A DNA stretch of 64,000 bases from Dipteris shenzhenensis (lineage: Eukaryota; Polypodiophyta; Polypodiopsida; Gleicheniales), in assembly GCA_047967505.1 (NCBI GenBank), contig CM106541.1. One strand, written 5' to 3'. Within the stretch, counting starts at the first letter, position 1. Each line of letters opens with the position of its first letter. The position numbers were made by a program, and so were the translations under genes. This document shows positions 48,298-59,219 of this stretch, piece after piece. Below the pieces are notes generated by a model, which did not search any database, had not been told where the DNA came from, and was given only the letters and a program-made list of their open reading frames with translations.

Positions 48298-48598
48298 TTC
48301 TTGATTTGATACATACAAATGCATGGGGTTATACCCAGACCTGTAGCATCAATGGTTCACTTTACTACTTGACTTTCATCAATGACTACAATAGATATTT
48401 TTGGGTCTACTTTCTAAAAGAGAAATTTGAAGTGTTTTCCAGATTTCAATAATTCTTGATTTGATACATACAAATTCATGGGGTTATACCCAGACCCATA
48501 GCATCAATGGTTCAGTTTACTACTTGACTTTCATCGATGACGACAATAGATATTGTTGGGTCTACTTTCTGAAAGAGAAATTTGAAGTGTTTTTTTAA
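48298..48598 (+). repeat. tandem duplication (period 154 bp) of the integrase core segment
   Basis: Both copies begin ATTCTTGATTTGATACATAC (48298 and 48452) and encode the LIHTN(A/S)WGYTQT to YYLTFI(N/D)D stretch. They differ at about a dozen positions. Confidence 0.9.
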
Positions 48599-48873
48599 AT
48601 TTAAATAATTCAAAGCCAACAACAATATATTGTGATAATCAATTGGCTCAAACATTGGCCAATAATCCAATCTATCACTCCACTAAAAAGCACCTTGATG
48701 TCGAGAGCGCTTCATTAGAGAAAGAGTGTTATTGGGTGACATCACACTATAGCATTGTGATAGGAAAGATAATGTTGCAGACATCTTCAACAAACCACTC
48801 GGTAAAGATCTTTTCGAGAAACACTGACAAGCTCTTGGTTTGATGCAGAGGAAGGATATTCCCATTAAAGGGG

Positions 48874-49222
48874 TGTGATGGAATGTAATGCTCAGTCCTT
48901 CTTTGATTCTCCAGAATCATCATCTTGAGGGAAGGCCTACTTCATGATGTTGATCTTGAGGGAAGGTGTTAAGAGACCATGCTCAACATCATGTGATTAT
49001 ATGTGAATAGCATTAACACATATAGAATGCTATAAAGGAAAGGCTTAGATTCCCTAAACCTAACCCTAAATGGCTTTATATATATTCTACATTTTCAACT
49101 AAATCTAGTGTACAGTTAGTCATTTGTGGTGTGCTCTCTAGCTGTGCCCTCTCTACTCATCTCCAGTCTTCTCCTTTCTCCTCTTCATATTTTGTCATAC
49201 AAGCACTCCATCTATTGAAAGG
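48874..49222 (+). repeat. probable solo-partnered 3' LTR of the old copia, with telobox and TATA
   Basis: It starts TGTGATGGAATG right after a purine run AAAGGGG. It contains CCCTAAACCTAACCCTAAA (49052-49070), a plant telobox-like motif, immediately upstream of TTATATATA (49075-49083), a good TATA box. The end is uncertain; CACTCCA at 49216-49222 would satisfy the CA rule. Confidence 0.5.
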
Positions 49223-49868
49223 TCTCAAATGGCATACTTTCTCCTCCTTCCAAGAACGATGAACTGCTATATCAATGCTATCAATTCAAGAAATGATGTG
49301 TTAAACTTGAATGAAATCGGGCCTCATTTAGTCTATGCCAACATTTGCAAGTCAAACTTCATAAACATTAGAAAGTGATAAGCAGAAACTGCTTCCATCA
49401 AGACTTTACCCTCTAGTTTAGGCGTGTTTGAGGTGCGAGCTACGGGGAAACTCAAGACTTTACCCTATGTTCAAGCGTGTTTTTGGGGAAACCAAAGTCA
49501 TGAGCTAGACGATATTGCAATAGCACAGATGATGAATATGAAGTTTTTCAGCTTGTTGGAATGGTTGACAACACGATCAAGAGGGGGCAAAATTTGTTGT
49601 TGGAATCTTATAACTATCTGAAACATCTCATCAGTCTTTCAGTTACTTGGTAGTGGTGCACGTAATCATGCAACAAACTCTTTATATTTTATTGAAGGGG
49701 GTTGAGAGAGCAACCCATGAGGAGGTGATCGTGAGCATAGGTGTAGGGCTAAGGGAGTAGCTGCACCATAAGGAGAGAGAAACAAGAGGTGGATCAGGGA
49801 CTAAGAGAGAAAATGCAAGGAGAGGGGAGAGGGACGTGGAGATGAGGTGAGGGGGGATGTCTCATAAG
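49223..49868. other. unassigned DNA
   Basis: A short direct repeat occurs at 49400-49480 (ACTTTACCCT...GTGTTT...GGGGAAAC). No gene or transposon end was recognised. E3 begins at 49869. Confidence 0.4.
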
Positions 49869-50345
49869 CACTACTACACATGGGTTTTATTCCAAAAGTT
49901 AAGCACTAATGTTTAGCACGCATGAGGCACTAATCATCGGTATGCAAAGCGGGTTTAAAAAGTGTTGCTATATAGTGACACTTGTTAGACTTATATAAGG
50001 TCATTATGTAGCAACATTTTACAGAGTATTTTTTCCCATATCAACCTTTAAAGATAGTTTTACCCAATGACAAAAAGAATTTCGTTTCATATATGTTTGA
50101 TCCTTTGAAAGAATAAAGGTACAAGAGCATGTACATCAAGTTTGAAGCTCATATATTCATGTCCAAGTTTGCGATGAAAAAAATCAATGAAGACCATTTA
50201 CATCAATGGCTTCATCTTGAGCCAAGTCTAGTGCACCAAATAAGTCTATCTCAAACTCTATACCGAGTTGATCTCCTATATCACCATCATACTGTGGCAT
50301 CATACGTTCACCTAAGACTTGATCGCCTTCTTCAATAAAGGCAGG

Positions 50346-51614
50346 TTATTCTTGATGATCGCCATCTTCTTCCTCAATATCATGATCTCCATCTTCCTCC
50401 TGTACGATGTCATTATCCATGTCTTCCTCTTGGCTCATATTGTGATCTTCATCTTCTTTGCTAGATCCATCTAGATCAATCGGCATTGGTAGTGGCATCT
50501 CCATACCCACATCTCTATCTTCAAAAACTTGGATCATGTACCACCATTTTGGATTAGAATGATCCAAATGAAAAACCACCTATATTGAAGATGGGTGCCA
50601 AATGCCATCATTTATATGGAATTATGCTTAAGTACATGTACCAATTGATCTTCAAAAATGAAAGATTCAATTAATTAAATCATTAGTATGCACCTGCTCA
50701 CAATGCTCGGGAAAAAGTATCACTTTCATCGGTCCAAAGTTTGGTGTAGTCTATTGCAAAGAAACCACTACTGTCTTTCCTCACTATCGCATGGGGACCA
50801 TCGTAAATAGTTCTAAACCATTTTACATCAAGAATGAAAATACTAAATTGTCTGAAATCAATACATAGATTTTGCATATGGTTCTACAATAATCCAACTA
50901 CTGCAAGGAGAGAAGATTGGTATCCAAAGCACTTGTTTGGCTATCTTGTGTGAAGTTAGCCATGACTCCACAAACATACGTGACTCTCTTTGAATCGATG
51001 TGTTCCATGCAAAAATGTCAGCTCTGGAAATATTAGAGACCTATATCCTCTTCATAAGATATGTAACTCTTCCATTAAAGGTGCCATGTACACGGCCTCA
51101 GACTCAAACATCACGTGTATATTGCCTCTGAAAATATAATCCATCATGTCCACCATACCCTCGTCATCATCTAGCACATCTAGGAGACTATACTCTTGAA
51201 AGTGTGAAGGTATATGCATACCCTCGCCACCCTCCTCATCCTGTCTCAAGATTTTGTGTAAATATAAGATCTTGTCTCAAGGTTTTGTGTCATGTACACA
51301 TGCAATATTAATCATGAACTCAAATAGCATTGAATTTTTGATGATCCATCACCATGTGCACCACCAATGGTGGGTACTGGCTTGGGCTCCTTTTCATACA
51401 TCCTCAAGTGGCACATGACAATACGGCGTTGATGTCGTACTTCTCGCTTGCAATGAGAGCAATAACAGTACAACCTCTCTGTAAGCCACTCTATGCTCTG
51501 GAGCATTGGTGCATCATCTGACAAGTTTCCTCTCGTCCCTTTCATGTGCACACCTCCAAAATCACAACACAAAATGCAAGGAAATCCATTAAGATCCAAA
51601 AAATAGCCACCCAT
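50346..51614 (-). pseudogene. E3 TNP2-like transposase with internal deletion
   Basis: Exon 1 at about 51550-51348 gives the N-terminal finger region (RLYCYCSHCKREVRHQRR). Exon 2 (51249-51100) reads DDDEGMVDMMDYIFRGN and then jumps directly to VYMAPLMEELHIL, a motif far downstream in TNP2, so the middle of the protein is deleted. Later blocks give TYVCGVM and NFTQDSQTSALDTN (about 50990-50900), the WTDESDTF block (50720-50800), and after an intron NPKWWYMIQVFEDRD followed by an acidic tail (50579-50346). In the E2 and E4 copies these C-terminal parts are lost or run off the window, so E3 shows the family's likely C-terminus. Confidence 0.8.
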
Positions 51615-51649
51615 GAGCTCCTTCCCTCTCTTCTTAGATCAAGTGCCCT

Positions 51650-51890
51650 AAACCGTCGCTATATAGCAACGCTTTGCCATGTTTCATCGCTATATAGTGA
51701 TGCTTTTAGAGTATAATCATACAGTGATACTTTTAGGGTATAAGTGTCGCTTTATAGCGACACTTAGGATATAAGTGTCACTATCTAGCAACAATTAGGG
51801 TATAAGTGTCGCTATATAGTGACACTTTTAGGATATAAGTGTTGCTATATAGCGATTAACTAGTGTCACTATATAGCGACATTGGGGGAT
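51650..51890. repeat. E3 internal palindrome cluster (largest)
   Basis: About eight copies of the (A/G)TCGCTATATAGCGA(C/T) motif spaced about 25-30 bp, many linked by AGGGTATAAGTG or AGGATATAAGTG. It lies just outside the TNP2 start, at the same place as in E2 and E4. Confidence 0.88.
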
Positions 51891-52550
51891 AAAACCTGAA
51901 ATCCTACACGATGTTGTCTTTCACAACTCTATCTCGAGAAAAACAAAAATCTCTCCTCTGACCTTATATTCGGTGACCTCCCTTTCCTCGTCTATTCCCC
52001 ATACTCCTCACCCCTACCAAGCCCCTCTCCCAACACTTATGCTCCCTCTCCACCCTTCTCCCTCTTTGCTTGTGTGAAAGGAAGTTTTTCAAGAAGGTGT
52101 CTCTCTTTAAGCAATGTAGATTCATTTTTTGTGAGATTTCGTTTTGTGAGTGTTGAAGCATGTTCCTCCTTGCATTGATAAGCCTATGTGCTAATTTTCA
52201 TGCTTGATTTTTAGAGATTAAGGACAAAAAATGAGATTTGGTGAAAGAAATAAGACTCACCTCTTCTCTTTTTGGTATTTCTCTTCCTCGTCTTTCCCTT
52301 CCTTTCATGCTTTCTCCTTGTTTCTGGACTTATGCTTGTCCTCTCAATCCAATCCCTTTGGAAAGTTGCTTCTCTAAACTCCTCTTTCCTCTAAGCAGCT
52401 ATATGAAAAATGGTATGTTTCCTCTCTTTTTTAGGGCCAGTCCATGAAACACCGAGCGGGACTTTTCTAGGCAAAAAAGTGCTTCCTCTTTTTTCCCTTT
52501 TTTATTTTCATTATTTGCATTGGCTTGTAGCTAGTGCTTTAAGCACTAGT
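51891..52550 (+). promoter_or_regulatory. E3 central promoter region
   Basis: Homologous to 40130-40740 of E2 (for example GCTCCCTCTCCACCCTTCTCC, and GTGCTTCCTCTTTTTTCC at 52489). The donor corresponding to CAG/GTAAGT reads TAGGCAAAA here, so splicing as in E2 would fail. Confidence 0.5.
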
Positions 52551-52559
52551 AGCAGTGAT

Positions 52560-52765
52560 GGGTGTAGGAACCCTTTCTTCCCCTCTGTTCTCTTATTCCC
52601 TCTTCTTTCCCTCTTTTCCTCTTTTCCTCCCTCTTTCCCCCCTCTTTCCCTCCCTCTCTTATTTCCTCTTCTTCCTCTCTTTTCTTCTTTTCCCCTCTCT
52701 TTTTTAATTCTCTTTTCCCCTCTTCCTTCTCTTCTTTTCCCTCTTTTATTTCCTTTCTCATGCTC
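52560..52765 (+). repeat. minimal intronic array of E3 (about 0.2 kb)
   Basis: Only pyrimidine tracts, with none of the ATGCTTATGC palindromic words. It may be a pre-expansion state or a deleted one. Confidence 0.8.
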
Positions 52766-52790
52766 CATAACTTTTTTTATTTGTTGAAAA

Positions 52791-55700
52791 CCAAAACGGA
52801 TTGAAAATTTGGAATCCAAACTAGTGGGACTGCCGCATTGTGGTCTTAAAACATTGATTACTGTTGAAATAGAATTTAAAAAAATTGATAGAATGGAAGA
52901 ATTTAAAAATGTGCAATTTGTGCATGTGCAAAGATCTTTTAATAAATCCAACACTATTTATAATTTTGAATCGTCTCTTTTTCCATGCACTTGCTTTTTG
53001 CTAATATGGTCTCATAAGCATGCCAAAGGTCATTGAATTTCATAATACATAGCATCAAACTTGATAGAATTCCTTTGGCCTATTTATGTTTTGAAGATTT
53101 TAGGCCATGTTGCACTTGTTTTGGATATCCAATTCTATTGCCATAGATCACCAGAGGGGGGAAACCTGGCGACTAAAAAGTCTTTCTACTTTATGAATTT
53201 TCAGACCTCCCACTCATCAAATCTCAAAATATGAAGTATTTGCAACCTACCCCCATTCTACAACCCACACGCACCTCGACATGACCTTGCACAAAATTTA
53301 ATTTGGCATTGTCATATTTTGGGTAAGTTGCCTTCTATTCTTTGGTCACCTCAAAAGCTAGCTTCTCTCTATCTTGTCTTGCAATTCACTGATCTTTGCC
53401 ATGACATCAATGGCAACATGCAACTTGCCATGGCTTGCAAGAGAAGTAGATAGAGGCTGCGAGACAGGAAAGGTAAAAATCTTGCTCAAGGCACAAGGAA
53501 CAGATTGCGGGTCAAGGAATGCAATGGCAAGGTAGACACTTTTGCAACATTTGCGAAGGGAGAAACAAAGAGAAGAAAGAAGACTCCTTGTAGAGTAGCA
53601 GTAGGAAGTAGTTGCAAATGCACACATTCGATCATTGCCATCAAAGTGAAGAACATGACCTGTGGTGTCATGATTGGTGGGAGTGTTCAAGGCAATAGCA
53701 TCAGGCCATTCAGGTGAATACCAATCTGGAGTCTTCACAAGCTTCTGCATGCACTTTAAAGTTTGTAGAGTGAAAAGCCTACCAACACCTTGGGGGATGC
53801 ATGCCCAAGAGGTGATGCTCTCTATCTTGAGAAATGACATGCAAAAAGTGAAAGGGCTGCACAGCTTAGATCAATGAGCTACAAAGAGGGTGACATTAAC
53901 TATGTTCGTGTCCGCTAAAACAAAGGAGAAATGGCTTGGGTGCACAATGTTGAAGATATTGTCAATCAAAAGGACCAATGTGGCTTCAGCGGTTGAATGC
54001 AGAGTGGAAGCAATGCACGATCATCCCAATCTGAGAAGTCTGTGGGCTTTTAAAGATGTAAGAAAAGGAGAGATAGCCTAAGTGGGGAAGTCATTAGTAG
54101 AGTGACAATGTTTTAGCAGGAAAATACAAGAATTTCTCCAAATAATAAGAAAATCTGTAGAAAGAGTACATGACACAAGATGTTTGACAAGCACATCAGA
54201 CACATGCTAGATACAACATAGGTAAATGGCTACCTAAACCAGCCCCGTGGTTGTTTGTGGTGATTGAGATTTGGGATAGTTTACTTGTTTCATTTCTAAA
54301 GTAGGCTAGCTTGGACTTAATATGATTGTCCTAAGTCAGCCCGGTGGTTGGAACATCATGAAACTATGGATGGTTTAGCTTAAACACCAGTTATGTGATT
54401 GTCTTAAGCCAGCATGGTTGAACAAACATTAACAGCAATATATTTTGCAACAACAGAACAGCAATATATTGTTATTATCCTAAACCAGCCCGATGGTTGG
54501 GACATCATGCAACAGTGGCTGGTTCAGCTTAAACACCAATTAGGTGATTGTCCTAAACCAGCGTGGTTGAATAGAAATTAGGAGCAATATATTTTGCAAC
54601 ACAACATCAGTATGAGAAGTAAATGCAAGAACGAACAACTGTATCCCCAAATAAAATGTAGCCTCTATTTATGTTGTTTTGAAAGACCTTGAGACTTCTC
54701 ATCTTTAGGTAGAGAAAAGAATTTTTTGCTGTGCTTGAATAGAAACATCAAAGTGAGGGAACAACATCATGTGTAGAGAGCTCAACAAAGAAGCAAGGAT
54801 GTCGAGATGATTCTATGGTCACATAAAGAAAGCCTCAAATACGATGACCATGCAATGTAAGCTTACAAGGAGGACATGTGGCTCAAGTTACCACATTTTC
54901 CTCCTTTTTTTCATGGTTAATAAGTAAAAATAGGTAACTCTATATCTCCAAGAACCAGCGCAATGGTTAATGAGTAAAAATAGGTAAGTCCATAACTCCA
55001 AGAACTAGCACGGTGCTTGCTCCAAGCCAATATTGAATTCTCATGAACTTTATCCACGTGCTACTCGATGACAAGTGGAAAAGCTATAGCAAAAGGTTGT
55101 GCGATGACACTGTGGTCAAGCTGTGCTGCATGAAGCAAGATAGAGTTGCATGATGTAGTCAGGCTAGAGACTACTATGCTGCATGAAGTAGGGCAAAGTT
55201 GTCATGTGTCAAGCTCTATGGTATTCAGAATGATAGATTGCCTCTCATTATTACATGCCAGTGCGGCATGATGACATCGAGAAAATTTTAGATGAGAGCA
55301 TGGGTCCACTCCAAATTTAAAATCTCACCAAGGAACACGTCGCACCGCGGCTCCCAAATGGCCTCAAAAATAGTTTTGCGATTGGCTACATCCACTCATG
55401 CTTCGATCCATATTATCTAACATCGTGCACAATCATCCTCCATTATTTCTTTGGTTCCACACATGATGATTTTCACATACAGTGTACTTTTGCATCATTT
55501 TATTTTGTGCTGATAATTTATTTCATTCATTTCATTCATACACACTATCCCATTATATCAATCTTTGAATGTGCAAATAACCTATTCCTTTCACTTGGAT
55601 TGTTGAGTCCCCTACAAAGTATCAATGTCTATAGAACTCAAATGTATCTATGTTTTCTTCCATAGGTTTCTCATTTTAGGTCATGTCAACTACAATTTCA

Positions 55701-57052
55701 TAAGAAATGTAGTACTAATTCATCTAAGAAGAAAAATTAAAAGCACATCCCAAGTTTAGATCCTAAGGAATGAATTTCTACTTTAGGATTCCAAAATATT
55801 CATCGACTTTCTTTCCTAATCGAATAACTAATTTGATACATAGAGTATGAAACACATAGCCGTAGATTTATGACCTAATTTATATTGAGAATAGTAAATA
55901 CATTCTTAGAGGGGACCTTTAATATGTTCATCCTTTCTAAGATACATATGTTTAGATTGAATGTACAACATTTAAGAGGAATCATTTTTCTCTCTATCAC
56001 CCTTACAATGAAGCAAGATAGGCTTTTACGCTCTCTGCATCAGCAAGGATTCAAGATTGATTCTAACCAAGCTCCTCAGCTCTTAATATTCTCTCCAGTC
56101 AATTCATTGCCCCAATTTTTCATATATTTGTTTATTTTTTCACTTAGATATAATGGTGTTGTACTTATTTTCTTCATCTTTCTTGATGTATTTTTGCTTT
56201 AGAAGATTTATCTTCATTTTTACTTCCATGGAAGGGTAACTTGATTCCTAAAAATATTGTGATGATGCTTCAATACCATTAATTTTTTGAAATATGTTTA
56301 TTACAATTAGCTATGTGTCATTTCTCACCAAACACTTGGTGGTCCTAGATTCATGCTAGAGTGGCTACATTATCAGACAAAGGCATCCAGTTCATGTGTA
56401 GGACAACAAGTGGAGTTTCTTAACTAGCATCAAGGTCATGTTTCAATATTGGATTCATCATTGGCATGAGTGATTGAGTCATCATCATCTTTGTGTGCCT
56501 TAGGCCAAACACATGCATGAGTCTCTCCTATGAAGGTTTGTACACCAAAAAGGATCTTTGGATGGTAATTAGTGGCAAGCAGGGAATGAACATTGGTGTA
56601 GAAGGTAGAAAGAGTAACTCACCAATTGCCACTTTGAATGGCAAGTTGCAAGCAAGGAACGAACCGTGGTATAGAAGGCAAGAAAGGAACAAACTTTGAT
56701 GCAAAAGATAGAAATAGTAACTCACCAATTTTGATTTTATCTCTCCCCCCATGGGGGGTCAATGTTTTCTAAGGTATGCATCCAATTGAGAAAAAATCAT
56801 CATTCCCTGGAATGTAAAGAGGAACTAATTGGTAATAAGAGTTTGAGGTTGTAGTCTATTTTGGACTAATTGACCAGCCATTTATTCTATTCTCAGAGTA
56901 CTCTGGCATATGCATCATTTGGTCTTTGACAATTGCAAAATGGATTCAAGTTAGTGTGTGAAAATTGATTCAAGTCAACCCTTTTCAATCAAATTTAAAC
57001 ATCTATTGAATCATCTTTATATCTTTGAGCTAAACATTAGAGGAACCACACA
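52791..57052. other. intergenic DNA between E3 and E4, no supported gene
   Basis: A 160-residue minus frame at 53840-53358 has no recognisable motif. Repeats inside include a 147-bp tandem pair (54330-54610), a 56-bp pair near 54900-55010, and a duplicated segment with AAGTAACTCACCAATT-like text at 56560-56740. No RNA genes were seen. Confidence 0.45.
54330..54610. repeat. tandem pair, period about 147 bp
   Basis: CAGCCCGGTGGTTGG (54341) and CAGCCCGATGGTTGG (about 54487), each followed by ACATCATG(A/C)AAC, GCTTAAACACCA and GCAATATATTTTGCAAC. Several shorter relatives (CAGC-CGTGGTTG) extend the pattern to 54240. Confidence 0.75.
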
Positions 57053-57275
57053 CACTACAAGGCATAGGCCCTTTTCCGATGAAAATACCGATGCTTTTTA
57101 CATGAATTTTTTTTAAAACAGGTGCAAACATCGTTATTAAAGTCGTTAAAAGCATCAGAAAAGAACGGTCGCTAAAAACCGTCGCTATATAGTGACACTG
57201 TTAATCATTGCTATATAGCGACACTAATAATTGTCGCTATATGGTAAACGTCGCTATATAGTGATGATTAACATA
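57053..57275. repeat. E4 terminus B and subterminal palindromes
   Basis: CACTACAAGGCATAGGCCC at the tip, a spacer of about 120 bp, then about five copies of GTCGCTATATAG(C/T)GAC from 57170 to 57272. The spacing mirrors E2 45600-45816. Confidence 0.88.
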
Positions 57276-57280
57276 ACTTT

Positions 57281-57350
57281 AAAAAAAGCATTAGTGGGAC
57301 TAAACAGGGCCATAGCAACCCCTGTTTTGCCCCACTAATGTTTTTTTTTT
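57281..57350 (-). repeat. conserved terminal-proximal hairpin (E4)
   Basis: Read on the minus strand (coding strand of the second gene) it matches E1: arms ACATTAGTGGGGCAAAA... and ...TTTAGTCCCACTAATG, with loop GGGGTTGCTATGGCCC. Confidence 0.85.
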
Positions 57351-57577
57351 GTAATTACAAAAAAAAAATTTTTATTACAAAATTTCCCTTGCAAAAAGGG
57401 TGATACAAAATCGCTCAAATGAAATGATCGAGCAACAAAAGCATATATATGTCGAAAATATACAACATTGTTTGCTACAAAATTACCCTTTCTAAAAGGG
57501 TGATACAAAATTGCTCAAACGAGCGGATATACAAAATGACATACATGGTGAAGTATATGCAAAATGCTACTACTACT

Positions 57578-59181
57578 ACTCATTCAAATAGTCCTCATCA
57601 TCCTCATCCTCGTCCTCATTTTGTTGGCCTGATCCTTGGTCCTCGTGAGCTAGGCCTTCTCCCTGATCCTCATCACGTGCATCTGATCCTTGGCCCTAGT
57701 GATCGCTTGCCTCCGATGATGGGACTTTCGAGCTTTGACCTTAAGAGTGAATCATATAAATTGAAAATTAGATTGAAACTTAAAGAATAAAACAATTTAA
57801 AAAGTGAGATCACAAGTAGAAGTAGACTTATACCATGCAAGCAGCCACCTTAGCCCAATCAACCGTCGCTCCCATTGCCTCTTGCTCAATAAACCACGGC
57901 TTTGTTCCTATGCGAAATGCGCATCACATCTTTGCATCTGTAGGAAGATGACCCATTGCAGCTTGCCGTGGATCCAATTTACGAGAGTTAGAGTTAGATA
58001 AAGTGCATGCAATATGTAGTAAAACAAATAGAACAATATATTAAATGAGAAGAAGTAGACTTACCACAGTTGCCTCGAATGCCAACCATCCGCCTGCACC
58101 AAAGTGCAAAGTACCTATGGTGTCCAGCCATCTCGTCGCAGCCCTCCTCTGACCCTCGAACATTTCGGGATGGTCCCTATTCTGCTTCTTGAAGAACTTC
58201 CAATTAGCTTTGTCTACCCAAAGCCATCCCCTTTGCGATGGAAGTACGAAAGGTTGATCTATGATGCTTCAAGACCAAACCCATGTGCTCTCGCATATAA
58301 TTCTCATTAAACTCCCAATTTGGCGGGTTAGGGTATTTTTGTTTTAATTCATCAATGACCGCCTGCTTCTTTTGGTCATCTTGATACTGCCAATCGGTAG
58401 CAATGCCGCTCGTGAAGTGATGGCTCATCAACCGCCTCATGGTGGCCATCACTGCTTTGCCCTTTCTATCTTCTATTATCTCTCTATAGCCGTAATTTGA
58501 TAGGAGAGGTCCTCGACTGGGTAAGGAGGACTGATGGTAATGGTAGAGTCAGAGCAAGTGGAAGCTGTGCGAGTGCTTTCGGAGCGACGAGTAGCAGTGG
58601 GAGTAGGAGAGGGAAAGGGACCTGACTGATACTATGTCTGGGGACCAAGTGGAGACGTGTAGGGATGTGAGTATGCTAACTCATCTACATCTCCCGAGTC
58701 AGCACAACATAAGTGGCCCCTCCTACTCTTCCTTCCCTTACGATAGGCACACACAGGTGATGACCCCTCAGTCGAAGGGGCACGAGGGGACGGCTGGGCA
58801 GTAGGTCTAGCCATCAGTGTAGGAGAGGGAATGGCTGAGGTCCTCTGAGATAGCAAAGAGAAGAATCGCGCTGCCTCCTCATCGGTCATCTATGCTACAA
58901 ACTCATAGAGACTCCCGAAAAAGCCATGTGTTGCTCGCAAAGGAGTTTCCCAAGGGGTAGTCACAGTGCTACGTCCGAGAGGATTCATACTAGGGGTAGT
59001 CGCAGTGCTAGGTCTGAGAGGAGTTGAACCAGGGGTAGTTGCAGTGCTACGTCTGAGAGGAGTCAGGTAGTCCCCTCAAGTGTCACCTGAGAGGAATCAA
59101 AGTCCTTTGGAGTGTAGAGATCGTGATGTCTCCTCCTGCAAGGCTGTCTGTACTTGTTGGATGTGGGACATGATCCCATGT
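57578..59181 (-). pseudogene. E4 Ptta/En/Spm-like second gene, broken
   Basis: The start MTDEEAARFFSLLSQ is at 58889. A TAG at 58632-58634 stops it after SPLGPQT. The downstream core is open again from about 58452 (MATMRRLMSHHF... NPPNWEFNENY) but breaks near 58210. Exon 1 would end at 58065, exon 2 is 57834-57965, exon 3 about 57578-57738. The exon 2 acceptor AG is GG here and the exon 3 acceptor is shifted by one base. Upstream, 59181-58890 holds a leader with 60-bp-like repeats encoding STATTP-type text. The role as in E2 is lost. Confidence 0.8.
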
Positions 59182-59219
59182 CTAGCATAGACACAAACAC
59201 AAAAACAAAAAACAAAAAA

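Larger units (their letters stand above)
47363..49222 (+). mobile_element. old Ty1/copia remnant
   Basis: ATG at 47363 opens a gag start (SNLNLEASSKLDNSNYSTWK), with a stop soon after, and a gag block to 47821 (NTYHLIKKNVQDVM). Then come a pre-integrase block (LSKRYGHVNFKIL, 48123 on), an integrase block around 48298-48598 that is duplicated, and an RNase H tail (IYCDNQLAQTLANNPIYHS at 48630; DNVADIFNKPLGKDLFEKH at 48768). Protease, most of integrase and all RT are deleted. A 3' LTR probably starts at 48874. No 5' LTR was found. Confidence 0.8.
49869..52790. mobile_element. CACTA element E3, deleted and truncated
   Basis: The left end CACTACTACACATGGG at 49869 is a plausible terminus A (it differs from terminus B after CACTA). 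Two diverged palindromes follow (49959-50020). The TNP2 remnant lies on the minus strand (50346-51614), internal palindromes at 51650-51890, the central region to about 52550, and a short pyrimidine array to about 52765. Homology stops near 52790, so the second gene and terminus B are missing. Confidence 0.75.

Noticed and set aside
49052-49070. Interstitial telomere
   Set aside because: Only about 2.5 degenerate CCCTAAA units, inside an LTR promoter; fits a telobox better than a telomere remnant.
53358-53840. 160-codon minus-strand frame
   Set aside because: No recognisable family, no promoter or intron signals, cysteine/serine-rich mix typical of a chance frame; kept only as a note.
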